Source of the DNA: Rubellimicrobium rubrum
GTDB taxonomy: Bacteria; Pseudomonadota; Alphaproteobacteria; Rhodobacterales; Rhodobacteraceae
Assembly: GCF_006152115.1 (NCBI RefSeq)
Contig: NZ_VDFU01000017.1
Location: forward strand, 31,410 to 95,409
DNA length: 64,000 nt
Direction: 5' to 3'
Below the pieces are notes generated by a model, which did no database searches, was not told the DNA's origin, and was given only the letters and a program-made list of their open reading frames with translations. This document shows, piece after piece, positions 35,243 through 43,351 of the stretch (positions are counted from its first letter, which is position 1; every line of letters begins with the position of its first letter). A program made the position numbers and the translations under genes.

Positions 35243-35551
35243 CTACTTGTGACGCGCGGCGGCGTGATCCCCATGCTCGCGCTTCTCGGCGGTGTCGCGG
35301 CCGACCAGCTTGTTGAACAGGCTCTTCTCGTCGAAGAGCAGCGCCAGATCCTTGGCGTCGAACTCCTCGAAGAACTCCTCCCAGGAGATCTCCACGAGGT
35401 TGTCGTGATGCGAGTTCGGGGCATCCGGGAACATGATGCGGATCAGGCCCACATCCTTGTCGGAATGGGTCCGATCCACGGCGGCTGGCTTGCCGCCCTT
35501 GCTTTCGGCCCATGTGCGAATGGTGTCGTGATCGGTCGTGGTCTCGGCCAT
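35243..35551 (-). CDS. Small conserved hypothetical protein (102 aa)
   Basis: Acidic soluble protein with a conserved pattern: HDTIRTWAESKGGKPAAV at the start, then GLIRIMFPDAP and EISWEEFFEEFDAKDLALLFDE, and a KLVGRDTAE tail. I recall similar small proteins, sometimes mislabelled as glucan-branching enzyme, near stress genes in proteobacteria. The start is supported by the conserved N-terminus. A weaker EcfG-like promoter lies about 30 nt upstream. The function is unknown. Confidence 0.75.
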   Translation of the reverse strand: MAETTTDHDTIRTWAESKGGKPAAVDRTHSDKDVGLIRIMFPDAPNSHHDNLVEISWEEFFEEFDAKDLALLFDEKSLFNKLVGRDTAEKREHGDHAAARHK

Positions 35552-35581
35552 GGCTTGGCTCCCGTCCTTGCTTTCCCGGCA

Positions 35582-35606
35582 AACACGCCGCGCGCGGCTC
35601 GGTTCC
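35582..35606 (-). promoter_or_regulatory. Weak EcfG-type promoter for the 102-aa protein
   Basis: Minus-strand GGAAC (35606-35602), 16-base spacer, TGTT (35585-35582). The -10 differs from consensus by one base. Its -35 element is the mirror half of a GTTCCC-GAT-GGGAAC palindrome shared with the opposite promoter. Confidence 0.4.
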
Positions 35607-35611
35607 CGATG

Positions 35612-35637
35612 GGAACGTCAGGCCCGAGCAGGGCGTT
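35612..35637 (+). promoter_or_regulatory. EcfG-type promoter of the SDR gene
   Basis: GGAAC at 35612-35616, a 17-base spacer and CGTT at 35634-35637, a full match to the EcfG consensus. The predicted start near 35645 gives a leader of about 70 nt to the ATG at 35715. Confidence 0.6.
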
Positions 35638-35714
35638 GGAAGCGTGATCGTGCAGGGTCGTGCCGACACGGCATGACGCCGCATTCCCGAAACATCCCCC
35701 CAGGAGATCCCTTC

Positions 35715-36494
35715 ATGTCCCGTCCCCTCGCCATCGTCACCGGCGCATCGTCCGGCATCGGCTACGAACTGGCCAAGCTTTGCGCCGAGAACGGCCACGA
35801 CCTCGTCATCGCGGCCGATCAGTCCAAGATCCACGAAGCGGCGAACGATTTCCGCGCCCTTGGGGCCGAGGTCGAGGCCATCGAGGCCGACCTTTCCACC
35901 CTGGACGGCGTGGACAAGCTCTATGCCGCCGCTCGGGGCCGCCCGGTTGAAGTTCTCATGGCGAATGCCGGACACGGCCTCGGCCATGGGTTCCTGGATC
36001 AGGATTTTACCGACGCCCGCCACGTCGTCGACACCAACATCACCGGCACCATCTACCTGATCCAGAAGGTGGCGCGCGACATGGTGGCGCGTCGGCAGGG
36101 CCGCATCCTGATCACCGGCTCCATCGCGGGCTTCATGCCGGGGAGCTTCCAGGCCGTCTATAACGGCACCAAGGCATTCATAAACTCCTTCGCCTTTGCG
36201 CTCCGCAACGAGATCAAGGACAGCGGCGTCACCGTGACCGACCTGATGCCCGGCGCGACCGAAACCGAATTCTTTGACCGCGCCGACATGGAGGATACCA
36301 AGGTGGGCTCCGGCAAGAAGGACGATCCGGCGATGGTGGCCAAGGTCGGCTGGGACGCGATGATGAACGGCGAAGGCGACGTGGTCGCGGGCTGGAAGAA
36401 CAAGCTCCAGAGCGCCATCGCCAACATCACCCCCGCTGGCATGCTGGCCGAGCAGCACCGCAAGCAGGCCGAGCCCGGATCGGGGCAGGCCTGA
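35715..36494 (+). CDS. Short-chain dehydrogenase/reductase
   Basis: 259 residues from the ATG at 35715, which follows CAGGAGAT. Classical SDR motifs are present: TGASSGIG (residues 9-16), NAGHG, the catalytic serine in ITGSIAG and YNGTK (YxxxK) and the DLMPGATETEFF segment. It is a cytoplasmic NAD(P)-dependent oxidoreductase of unknown substrate. The EcfG-type promoter and the neighbouring stress-type genes suggest a role in stationary or osmotic stress. The remainder of the longer frame upstream is not coding. Confidence 0.87.
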   Translation: MSRPLAIVTGASSGIGYELAKLCAENGHDLVIAADQSKIHEAANDFRALGAEVEAIEADLSTLDGVDKLYAAARGRPVEVLMANAGHGLGHGFLDQDFTDARHVVDTNITGTIYLIQKVARDMVARRQGRILITGSIAGFMPGSFQAVYNGTKAFINSFAFALRNEIKDSGVTVTDLMPGATETEFFDRADMEDTKVGSGKKDDPAMVAKVGWDAMMNGEGDVVAGWKNKLQSAIANITPAGMLAEQHRKQAEPGSGQA

Positions 36495-36604
36495 CCGCTT
36501 GGACTATCCGGGCGGGGCTGGCCTCCGCCCGGGCAAACGCCGCGGATGCCACGCAAGGAGCCGGTAATTCAGCCGGCATCACCAGACAGGCGACATAGAT
36601 GCGA

Positions 36605-36636
36605 AAGGGCCGGCGGGATCGCTCCCACCGGCCCTT
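36605..36636. terminator. Bidirectional hairpin terminator
   Basis: AAGGGCCGGCGGGA at 36605-36618 pairs with TCCCACCGGCCCTT at 36623-36636 around a TCGC loop, with 13 of 14 positions matched. It lies between the convergent SDR and DUF892 genes. There is no strong T tract in either direction. Confidence 0.7.
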
Positions 36637-36657
36637 CATTCATACTATTCTGACGTT

Positions 36658-37161
36658 TCAGGCAGCGCGGACGTTGACCTTGGCTTCGGCCATCGCGGTC
36701 AGCTTCTTGTCGGTGGCATATTCCTCGTCGAGGTTCTGCTGCAGCACGGACGCGCAGTCGTCACGCCCCAGTTGCTTTGCCCACGCGATCAGCGTGCCGT
36801 AGCGGGTGATTTCGTAGTGCTCCACGGCCTGGGCCGAGGCGACGAGAGCGGCGTCGAGCACTTCCTTGTCGGCCACTTCACCGATGACCTCGTTGGCTTC
36901 CTTGATGATGCCGTCGATCGCCGGGCAGTCCACCGCCTTGGGGGTCTGCCCGTGCATCTGGAACACCTGCTCCAGCCGCTTGATCTGGTTCTGCGTCTCG
37001 ATGAGATGCTGCTGGAAGCCAGAGCGGAGCCCCGGATCTGTCGCCTTGGCGATCATCGTCGGCAGAGCCTTCGTGATCTGGTTCTCGGCGTAATAGATGT
37101 CCTGAAGCTGGTGTACGAACAGGTCGTCAAGCGTGTTGATGTCCTTGGTAAAGAGACCCAT
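36658..37161 (-). CDS. YciE/YciF-type ferritin-like stress protein (DUF892)
   Basis: 167 residues from the ATG at 37161, with GGAGG ten bases upstream. The start KDINTLDDLFVHQLQDIYYAE and the pattern of helices (GFQQHLIETQNQIKRLEQVF, VEHYEITRYGTLIAWA, LQQNLDEEYATDKKLT) belong to the DUF892 ferritin-like family. Acidic and histidine residues in the helix bundle could bind a di-metal site. Family members are induced by osmotic and general stress. A perfect EcfG-type promoter stands upstream. Confidence 0.88.
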   Translation of the reverse strand: MGLFTKDINTLDDLFVHQLQDIYYAENQITKALPTMIAKATDPGLRSGFQQHLIETQNQIKRLEQVFQMHGQTPKAVDCPAIDGIIKEANEVIGEVADKEVLDAALVASAQAVEHYEITRYGTLIAWAKQLGRDDCASVLQQNLDEEYATDKKLTAMAEAKVNVRAA

Positions 37162-37226
37162 GGCAATCATTCCTCCGGTTGCGCGGTCCGAGGCCAGTGG
37201 CCGTGCCGGACCGGTTAGGCCTGATG

Positions 37227-37251
37227 AACGTCCACCTCCCGGTCCGGTTCC
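37227..37251 (-). promoter_or_regulatory. EcfG-type promoter of the DUF892 gene
   Basis: Minus-strand GGAAC (37251-37247), a 16-base spacer and CGTT (37230-37227), identical to the EcfG consensus. Transcription would begin near 37219, about 58 nt before the ATG at 37161. Confidence 0.65.
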
Positions 37252-37455
37252 AGCTTGCACGGGACTGATTCGGCTTGCCGCAACTCGCTCGCCGGGCGGG
37301 GGATGCCGCCCTTGTCTCACGCGCTCGGGCCCGGAGGCACGTTGCCCCGATGCTGGCGAGGAACTAGCTTCCATCCCTATCCGACCGGAGAGCCGGTCTT
37401 GGCTGACGCCCATTCCTGGCGTTTCGGAATCCACAGGAAGGGGACGGGCTGTCGC

Positions 37456-38838
37456 ATGGATGGTGAGCATGATCTCAGCGCAGGGAACCTAGTCGGCGAC
37501 GCCTTTCAGGCCCTGACGGCGCCGGTGCCCGACCTTGCGGAGCGGCGGCTGCATCTGGCCGCGCTCCGCCGCGCGGTGAAGGAGGCTGCGGAGCCGCTGG
37601 CGGCTGCCGTGGACGCCGATTTTGGCGGACGGCCTCGCAGTGAGACGATGATCGCCGAGGTGGGGCTGGTGCTGGCCAACATCGATTGGACGGTGAAGCG
37701 GCTGAAGCGCTGGATGAAGCCTCGTCGTGTCGGCCTCCCGCCCGAGTTCCTGGGCGCGTCGGGCCGGGTCGAGCGGGTGCCGCTGGGTCGCGTGGGGATC
37801 ATCGGTCCTTGGAACTATCCCATTCAGCTGACTCTCCTGCCGCTCGTGGCGGCCCTGGCGGGCGGGAACCGGGTGCTGCTCAAGCCGTCGGAGTGGACGC
37901 CCCGCACCTCGGAACTCCTGGGCCGGATCATTGAGGGGGCGTTGCCCCCGGATCTCGTCCGCGTCGTGAAAGGCGGCGCGGAGGTGGCCAGTGCCGTGAC
38001 CGAACTTCCGCTCGACGGGTTGTTCTTCACCGGCTCGACCGAGACCGGACGCCGGGTTCTTGCTGCGGCGGCCCGGAACCTCGTGCCCGTCACGTTGGAG
38101 TTGGGTGGAAAGTCCCCCGCCATCCTCTTGCCGGACCTCGACCTTGATGAGGCCGCCCGGTCGCTGATGGCGGGAAAGCTCTTCTCGGCGGGTCAGACCT
38201 GCGTCGCGCCCGACTATGCCCTAGTGCCCCGCGCCCGGATGACCGAGGTGAGGGAGGCACTGGCCCGCGCGACCCGGGCGCTCTATCCGGACCCTGACGG
38301 GTCCGACTATGCAGCGATCCTCCGCGCGCCCGACCGAGATCGGCTGCACCGCCTGCTGGACGGAGAGAGTGCCCTTCCACTGATGGACCCGATGCCGGGA
38401 GCCCCCCGGATGGGGGCCTGGGCGGTGCTCGACCCGGACCCTGACTCCCCGCTGATGCGCGAGGAGATTTTCGGGCCGATCCTTCCGCTGATCCCTTACG
38501 ATGATGTTGCGGATGCCGAGCGGTTCGTGAACGCCCGGCCCTGTCCGTTGGCCCTGTATGTGTTGGGACGCGACCGTGCCGCCTGCGAAGGCGTGGTGGC
38601 GCGGGTGCGGTCCGGCGGAGCCCTGGTCAATGACTGCCTCCTGCATGTGGCTGCCCATGCGTTGCCGTTCGGCGGCGCGGGAGAATCCGGCATGGGCACC
38701 TATCACGGCGAGGAAGGGTTCCTGACCTTCACGCGACCGCGCAGCATCATGGTGGCGTCGCGCCTCATGCCCGCCCGGCTGGCGCGTCCGCCCTTCGGCC
38801 CCACGGTCAATCGGGTCATCCGGTTCCTGCTGCGCTGA
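37456..38838 (+). CDS. Aldehyde dehydrogenase, probable C30 carotenoid aldehyde oxidiser
   Basis: 460 residues from the ATG at 37456. ALDH motifs include GPWNYPIQLTLLPLVAAL, FTGSTETGRRV, the general base in LELGGKSP (Glu215) and the nucleophile in SAGQTCVAPDY (Cys252). It resembles coniferyl-aldehyde/fatty-aldehyde dehydrogenases and the AldH/CrtNc group that turns diapolycopenal-type aldehydes into carotenoic acids. The C-terminal ~30 residues are hydrophobic and basic, suggesting membrane contact. It is tail-to-tail, 1 nt apart, with the sulfotransferase gene of the carotenoid operon. The carotenoid role is inferred from context. Confidence 0.82.
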   Translation: MDGEHDLSAGNLVGDAFQALTAPVPDLAERRLHLAALRRAVKEAAEPLAAAVDADFGGRPRSETMIAEVGLVLANIDWTVKRLKRWMKPRRVGLPPEFLGASGRVERVPLGRVGIIGPWNYPIQLTLLPLVAALAGGNRVLLKPSEWTPRTSELLGRIIEGALPPDLVRVVKGGAEVASAVTELPLDGLFFTGSTETGRRVLAAAARNLVPVTLELGGKSPAILLPDLDLDEAARSLMAGKLFSAGQTCVAPDYALVPRARMTEVREALARATRALYPDPDGSDYAAILRAPDRDRLHRLLDGESALPLMDPMPGAPRMGAWAVLDPDPDSPLMREEIFGPILPLIPYDDVADAERFVNARPCPLALYVLGRDRAACEGVVARVRSGGALVNDCLLHVAAHALPFGGAGESGMGTYHGEEGFLTFTRPRSIMVASRLMPARLARPPFGPTVNRVIRFLLR

Positions 38839-38839
38839 C

Positions 38840-39916
38840 CTAGCGGCCGTACAGGGCCAGCTCCTCGGGCCAAGCGCTCCGAAGGTGGCGCAGGTCCACC
38901 GCGTCCAGCCGCGCCCCTTCCGGCTGGAATCCCGCGACCTGAGCCAGATGCGCCTCGATCCGCGCCATGCTGTCGGGCCGGGCAGGCAGGTCGAGTTGTT
39001 GCCAGAGCCGCCGCAGGACCCGCCGGGGATCCGCAGTGAGGTCCTCGAAAGCCACTTCGGCGAACTGTCGGCGGGACAGGGGGGCGGCCTGTTCACGCAA
39101 GGCTCGCATCACCAGGGGGTAGGTTTCCAGCACCGCGCTGTCGATGTCGGCTTCGGCAAAGCTTTGGACGGCCAGCTCGTCCATCGTGCGCCGCAGGGCG
39201 CGCCGGGAGGAGTCGAAGACCGCGCGCGGGTCGCGGTGGATGTGAACCACCCGGGCGTTCGGGAACAGGTCGAGCAATGTTCCGACCTGCGCCGTGTAGG
39301 CGGGATTCTTGAGCAGAAGGGGCCGCCCTCGGGCCCGCCGTCCCAGAGCGCGGACATAACGGCGGATCGCGCGCCGCCGACCCTCGGGCGCCGGGCTGGA
39401 CAAGCCGTCGCGATAATCCTCGGCGAAATGGCTCGGAAAGTAGACGGCATGGAAGTACGAGGCGAGCCCCAGATTGGCGAGCCCGACCTCATCCTCGGTC
39501 GGGGCTTCGGGGCTCATGGCGACGCCGTCGATCAGCCGGGTGCGGGGCAGGTAAGGGTCGATGAATATCTTGGCGACTGGGGCCAGCGTCCGTGCCTCCC
39601 ATGGCATGGCGGCCAGGACGGGGGGCGCTGTCGCGAACACCCCCGAGGCGGCCATGAGGTTGTGAAGGTGCGTGGTGCCGCTTCTGGGATAGCCTACGAT
39701 GAAGACCGGCGGAACGATGCGGGTTGGCGCCAGTGCCTCCATGACAAGGTCGAGAACCGTGAACGGCAGCCGCACGAGCGACGTGGCAAGAGCCACCACA
39801 TAGGCAGGGGTGCCCCCAAGCGAGGGCGGTCCGTTCCGCAGCACGAGTCTGAGCAGGGTCAGGGGGTCCGCGCCGCAGAGTGGGTGGAACACCCTATGCC
39901 AAGGGAATCCGCTCAT
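38840..39916 (-). CDS. PAPS-dependent sulfotransferase
   Basis: 358 residues. The 5'-phosphosulfate loop is GYPRSGTTHLHNL (residues 75-87) and the 3'-phosphate site is HIHRDPRAVFDSSRR (225-239); LLKNPAYT (about 201-208) matches the conserved LK-P segment. A hydrophobic stretch near residues 38-62 may associate with the membrane. It belongs to the sulfotransferase_3-like group. Its ATG overlaps the glycosyltransferase stop (ATGA), making it the last gene of the carotenoid operon, so the likely acceptor is the carotenoid glycoside. That would be unusual; another lipid acceptor is possible. Confidence 0.87.
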   Translation of the reverse strand: MSGFPWHRVFHPLCGADPLTLLRLVLRNGPPSLGGTPAYVVALATSLVRLPFTVLDLVMEALAPTRIVPPVFIVGYPRSGTTHLHNLMAASGVFATAPPVLAAMPWEARTLAPVAKIFIDPYLPRTRLIDGVAMSPEAPTEDEVGLANLGLASYFHAVYFPSHFAEDYRDGLSSPAPEGRRRAIRRYVRALGRRARGRPLLLKNPAYTAQVGTLLDLFPNARVVHIHRDPRAVFDSSRRALRRTMDELAVQSFAEADIDSAVLETYPLVMRALREQAAPLSRRQFAEVAFEDLTADPRRVLRRLWQQLDLPARPDSMARIEAHLAQVAGFQPEGARLDAVDLRHLRSAWPEELALYGR

Positions 39917-41022
39917 AGGTCGTAGCTGCGCCCTCTCCACACCGCGGGCCGGCGGCTCGGCCCCTTGATCAGCGCGTTCCACTGGATCAGCAGCGTGAGG
40001 GCCACGCCCACCGGGTGCAGGAGGACGGACAGCCAGGACATCCGGGCCCGAACGGCCACGGCCCCTGCCGCGGTCCAGACAAGCGCCGCCGCGAGAAGCG
40101 CCAGCCAGAAGGCGGCCCCGCTCGCGAATGGCAGGAGCAGGAGGGGCAGGATGTGACCGCCCCCCAGCAGCAGCGTCCAGACCGGCAGCGCTCGGGCGGT
40201 CGCCATGCCTTCGCGCGCGTTCTTTGAGAACCCGGCCCAAAGATCGGTCCATGTCGAATACATGCGGCAGACGGCAAGGCCGGTCAGGTCGCACAGGTCC
40301 GTGGCGAACCCAGCCGCCCTGACCGCGCGGGCAAGCTGGATGCCGTCGTGGATCGTTCCCCGGATACCGGCATGTCCGCCGCTGGCGTCGTAGGCCGAGC
40401 GCGTGACCGCCAGGAGCTGCCCGCACGCCGCTGCGAACCGTGGGTCGGTCGGGTGTCGGCGGGAAGCCAAGATGGGAAGATAGCCCAAAAGGACCACGAG
40501 CATCTGAGGAATGGCGATGCGCTCGCCCAGCGTGATCGCGATCTGCCTGGGAAAGCCGCTGGCCAGTCCCAGGCCGCGGGCCTGGACGAAGCTGGCCAGT
40601 CGGTACAGCCCATCGGGATGCACCCGAACATCGGCGTCGATGAAGACCAGAAGGGGGCTCCGGGCGGCCAGCGACAACTGCCAGCAGGCATGCTGCTTGC
40701 CTACCCAGCCCCGAGGCAGCGGCGCCCCCTCGATCAGGCGGACGCGAGGGTCTCGGGCGGCCCAATCCCGGACGATCCGCCCGGTGCCGTCCGAGGAGCC
40801 GTCGTCGAGCACCACGATATCCAAATCCACGCCGCAGGAGGCCAGAACGGAGTCGAGGAGCGGTCCGATATTAGCCGCCTCGTCCCGGGCTGGGATCAGG
40901 ACCGACAGATGCGGCCGTCCGTCGCCCTGCGGGGGTGGTGGACGATAGGCCGCCAAGTTCAGGGCCGTCATGACGGCATAAAGGCCCGCCAGCACCAGTG
41001 CGAGGACGGCGAGGAAAAGCAT
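39913..41022 (-). CDS. crtQ: CrtQ-like family 2 glycosyltransferase
   Basis: 369 residues. An N-terminal membrane helix (residues 2-24) precedes a GT2 domain with IPARDEA (43-49), DDGSSDGT (73-80) and DAD (129-131). Further hydrophobic helices follow at about residues 280-350, as in CrtQ of staphyloxanthin synthesis, which attaches glucose to the C30 carotenoic acid. The start overlaps the acyltransferase stop and the stop overlaps the sulfotransferase start. The transferred sugar is not certain. Confidence 0.82.
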   Translation of the reverse strand: MLFLAVLALVLAGLYAVMTALNLAAYRPPPPQGDGRPHLSVLIPARDEAANIGPLLDSVLASCGVDLDIVVLDDGSSDGTGRIVRDWAARDPRVRLIEGAPLPRGWVGKQHACWQLSLAARSPLLVFIDADVRVHPDGLYRLASFVQARGLGLASGFPRQIAITLGERIAIPQMLVVLLGYLPILASRRHPTDPRFAAACGQLLAVTRSAYDASGGHAGIRGTIHDGIQLARAVRAAGFATDLCDLTGLAVCRMYSTWTDLWAGFSKNAREGMATARALPVWTLLLGGGHILPLLLLPFASGAAFWLALLAAALVWTAAGAVAVRARMSWLSVLLHPVGVALTLLIQWNALIKGPSRRPAVWRGRSYDL

Positions 41023-41825
41023 CAACCGCCCTCCGCCATGTGATCGGGCACGTGCCGTTCCCCCCGCGCCATGGACCGTAGCCTTTGCCACGCTTCATAC
41101 ACGCCACCGACCCCCGCCCGGCCGGGCAGAAGGTTCACGAAGGCCGAGGGGTCGCGGGCCATTGCAAGGGTGGCCAGCCGGTCCGAGGTTTCGGTCAGCG
41201 CCCGTTCCAGCCGTGGCGCCCAAGCCGCCGCGTCGGCCGCTCCGTCCAGCGGAGCACCGAAGGCCGCCAGCGCTTCGGGCCGCTTCTCGCTCCAGAACGG
41301 GTATTCCAGCGCCAGCGGCACCGCGACCGCCTGTGGCATCCTGGCCAGCAGGTGGGCCACCCCGGAGCGGATGTCGAGCGGCCTTTGCCGCGGATCGGCG
41401 AAGCGGCCTTGTGCGGTGATCCAGATCATCCGTCGCGGGTCCGCGAGGATCGCCTGCGAGGTGGCAAGGAACCGTGCCGCTCCCGACCGGCTTCCGGCAT
41501 CCACCCCGAAGATGCCGATGCGGCGGAAGAACCTGTAGCGGTCCAGCATCGCGGCCTCCATCGGGCCATACCCTTCGCGGTCGGGAAACAGACGGGGGTG
41601 GAGCACCATGAAGAAGGCTGGATCCCACCAGGAAGGGTGATTGGAATAAACGACCAGCGGGCGGTCCTGCGGCAGGTCGGACAGCCCGGGCCGTGCCAGC
41701 CGCACCGCGCGGAACGATGCGGCCATCTGACGAGCCATCACGGCGGCGAAGAACCGCGTCATCTGCGGATGGCGTAGGGCCATCGGATCCTGCGCCACCG
41801 CCCGGTTGCGCATGATCGTCTTCAC
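41022..41825 (-). CDS. Acyltransferase of the carotenoid operon (PlsC fold)
   Basis: 267 residues with the PlsC/LPLAT catalytic motif NHPSWWD (His63 and Asp68) and a GRFADPRQRP segment in the place of the FPEG-type motif. By analogy with CrtO of staphyloxanthin synthesis it may acylate the sugar of the carotenoid glycoside, although CrtO itself is of a different fold. It overlaps both neighbours by a few bases (ATGA with the desaturase stop), so it is made together with them. A role in ordinary phospholipid synthesis is a less likely alternative. Confidence 0.8.
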   Translation of the reverse strand: MKTIMRNRAVAQDPMALRHPQMTRFFAAVMARQMAASFRAVRLARPGLSDLPQDRPLVVYSNHPSWWDPAFFMVLHPRLFPDREGYGPMEAAMLDRYRFFRRIGIFGVDAGSRSGAARFLATSQAILADPRRMIWITAQGRFADPRQRPLDIRSGVAHLLARMPQAVAVPLALEYPFWSEKRPEALAAFGAPLDGAADAAAWAPRLERALTETSDRLATLAMARDPSAFVNLLPGRAGVGGVYEAWQRLRSMARGERHVPDHMAEGG

Positions 41826-43351
41826 TGGGCCGCGACGTGCGCGGCGTTGGAGGTGGCGTCCTGGTGGAGCGTGTCCGCCGCGATCCAGCCGGACATGAGC
41901 GCCATCGGCATCCCGGGCCCCGGATGGGCCGAGCCCCCCGCGAGGTAGAGCCCCTTCACCTGACGCGAACGGTTGCCCGGCTTGAACGCGCCCAGCACCT
42001 TGCCGTGCGACGCGAGCCCGTAGATCGCCCCGTTCAGCACCTTGTAGCGGTCGTGGATGTCCTGGGGCGTCAGCGTCCGCTCGACCACGATCCGCTCCTC
42101 GAGGTCGCCCATTCCGGCCGCGCGGGCCAGCTTGTCGAGGATCGTGCGACGGTAGGCGGGAAGCATCTTGGACCAGTCGTGCCTGTCGCGCAGGTAGGGC
42201 GTGTGGACGAGGATGTAGAGCGCCTCGCCGCCCTCAGGGGCCACGCCCGGCTCAGTCCGTGCGGGCGCGGCGATGTAGGCGGTGGGGTCGGGCGCGGGTT
42301 CGCCCTTGTCATAGATCGCGCCGAACTCCTCCTCCGGGTCGCGGGAAAAGACGAAGTTGTGGTGCGCCAGGTGTTCATAGGCCTTGCTCAGCCCAAGATA
42401 CAGAACCACGCCCGAGCAGGCGGCCTCGCGGGTCCGCCCGCGCGAGAAGCTGTTCCAGGCGGTGCCGCCGATCAGCTCCTTGTAGGTCCGCACCGAATCC
42501 ATGTTCGACACGACCCGGTCGAACTCGAACCGCTCGCCTTCGGCGGTCACCAGCGCCTTAGCTTGCCCATCCTCGGTGTGGATGCGGGTCACGTCCACGC
42601 CGGTGCGGAAGTCCACGCCCAGTTCCTCGGCCAGCCGCGTGAGGGCCAGCGGCACCGCCCGAGTTCCGCCCATGGGATACCAGACGCCTTCGCCCAACTG
42701 CATCTGCGCGATCCCGCAAAGCACCGCCGGCGCGCCGAGGGGGGACGACCCCACGTACTGGATGAAGTGCTCCAGCATCTGCCGGACGCGCGGATCGGCA
42801 ACGTTGCGCTTGATCTGGCCCGCGACCGTCCGGTGCATCCGCAGCGACAGCACGTCCGACAGCGTCTCAAGGCTCATGTTGGCCTTGAGGTTCATGGTGT
42901 CCTTCAGGTCCTCGACGGACTTCCAGAAGAAGAACTTGTCGGACACGTCCGCGAGGCGCCGCGCCACGGCCATGAAGTCGTCGAACCCCTTCTGGTCCTG
43001 CGGGCTGATCGCGCCAATGGCCTGCCGCGCCTGGGCCGGGTCGTTGCGAAGGTCGAGCACCGTGCCGTCGTCGTAGAAGCACCGCCATTGCGGATCGAGC
43101 CGGACGAGGTCCAGGTAATCGGACAGGTTCCGCCCCGCTTCGGCGAAGATGCGTTCCAGCACGCGAGGCATGGTCAGGATGGTCGGCCCCATGTCAAAGC
43201 GGAAGCCCTGTTCCTCCAGAACGGCAGCCTTGCCGCCAAGCCAGGCGTTCTTCTCGAACAACGTGACCTTGTGACCGCGCGCCGCCAGCGTGCAGGCGGC
43301 GGCCAGCCCCCCCAGGCCCCCGCCGATGATCCCCGTTCCCCCGATCCTCAT
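41822..43351 (-). CDS. CrtN/CrtP-type carotenoid desaturase or oxidase
   Basis: 509 residues of the phytoene desaturase family. An N-terminal FAD motif (TGIIGGGLGGLAAACTLAAR) is followed by the FDMGPTILTMPRVLERIF region, and the C-terminus has YLAGGSAHPGPGMPMALMSG. With a second paralogue just upstream it fits the CrtN/CrtP pair: one desaturates squalene or dehydrosqualene to a coloured C30 polyene, the other oxidises the terminal methyl to an aldehyde. Which is which cannot be decided. The start overlaps the preceding stop by 4 nt. Confidence 0.87.
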   Translation of the reverse strand: MRIGGTGIIGGGLGGLAAACTLAARGHKVTLFEKNAWLGGKAAVLEEQGFRFDMGPTILTMPRVLERIFAEAGRNLSDYLDLVRLDPQWRCFYDDGTVLDLRNDPAQARQAIGAISPQDQKGFDDFMAVARRLADVSDKFFFWKSVEDLKDTMNLKANMSLETLSDVLSLRMHRTVAGQIKRNVADPRVRQMLEHFIQYVGSSPLGAPAVLCGIAQMQLGEGVWYPMGGTRAVPLALTRLAEELGVDFRTGVDVTRIHTEDGQAKALVTAEGERFEFDRVVSNMDSVRTYKELIGGTAWNSFSRGRTREAACSGVVLYLGLSKAYEHLAHHNFVFSRDPEEEFGAIYDKGEPAPDPTAYIAAPARTEPGVAPEGGEALYILVHTPYLRDRHDWSKMLPAYRRTILDKLARAAGMGDLEERIVVERTLTPQDIHDRYKVLNGAIYGLASHGKVLGAFKPGNRSRQVKGLYLAGGSAHPGPGMPMALMSGWIAADTLHQDATSNAAHVAAQ

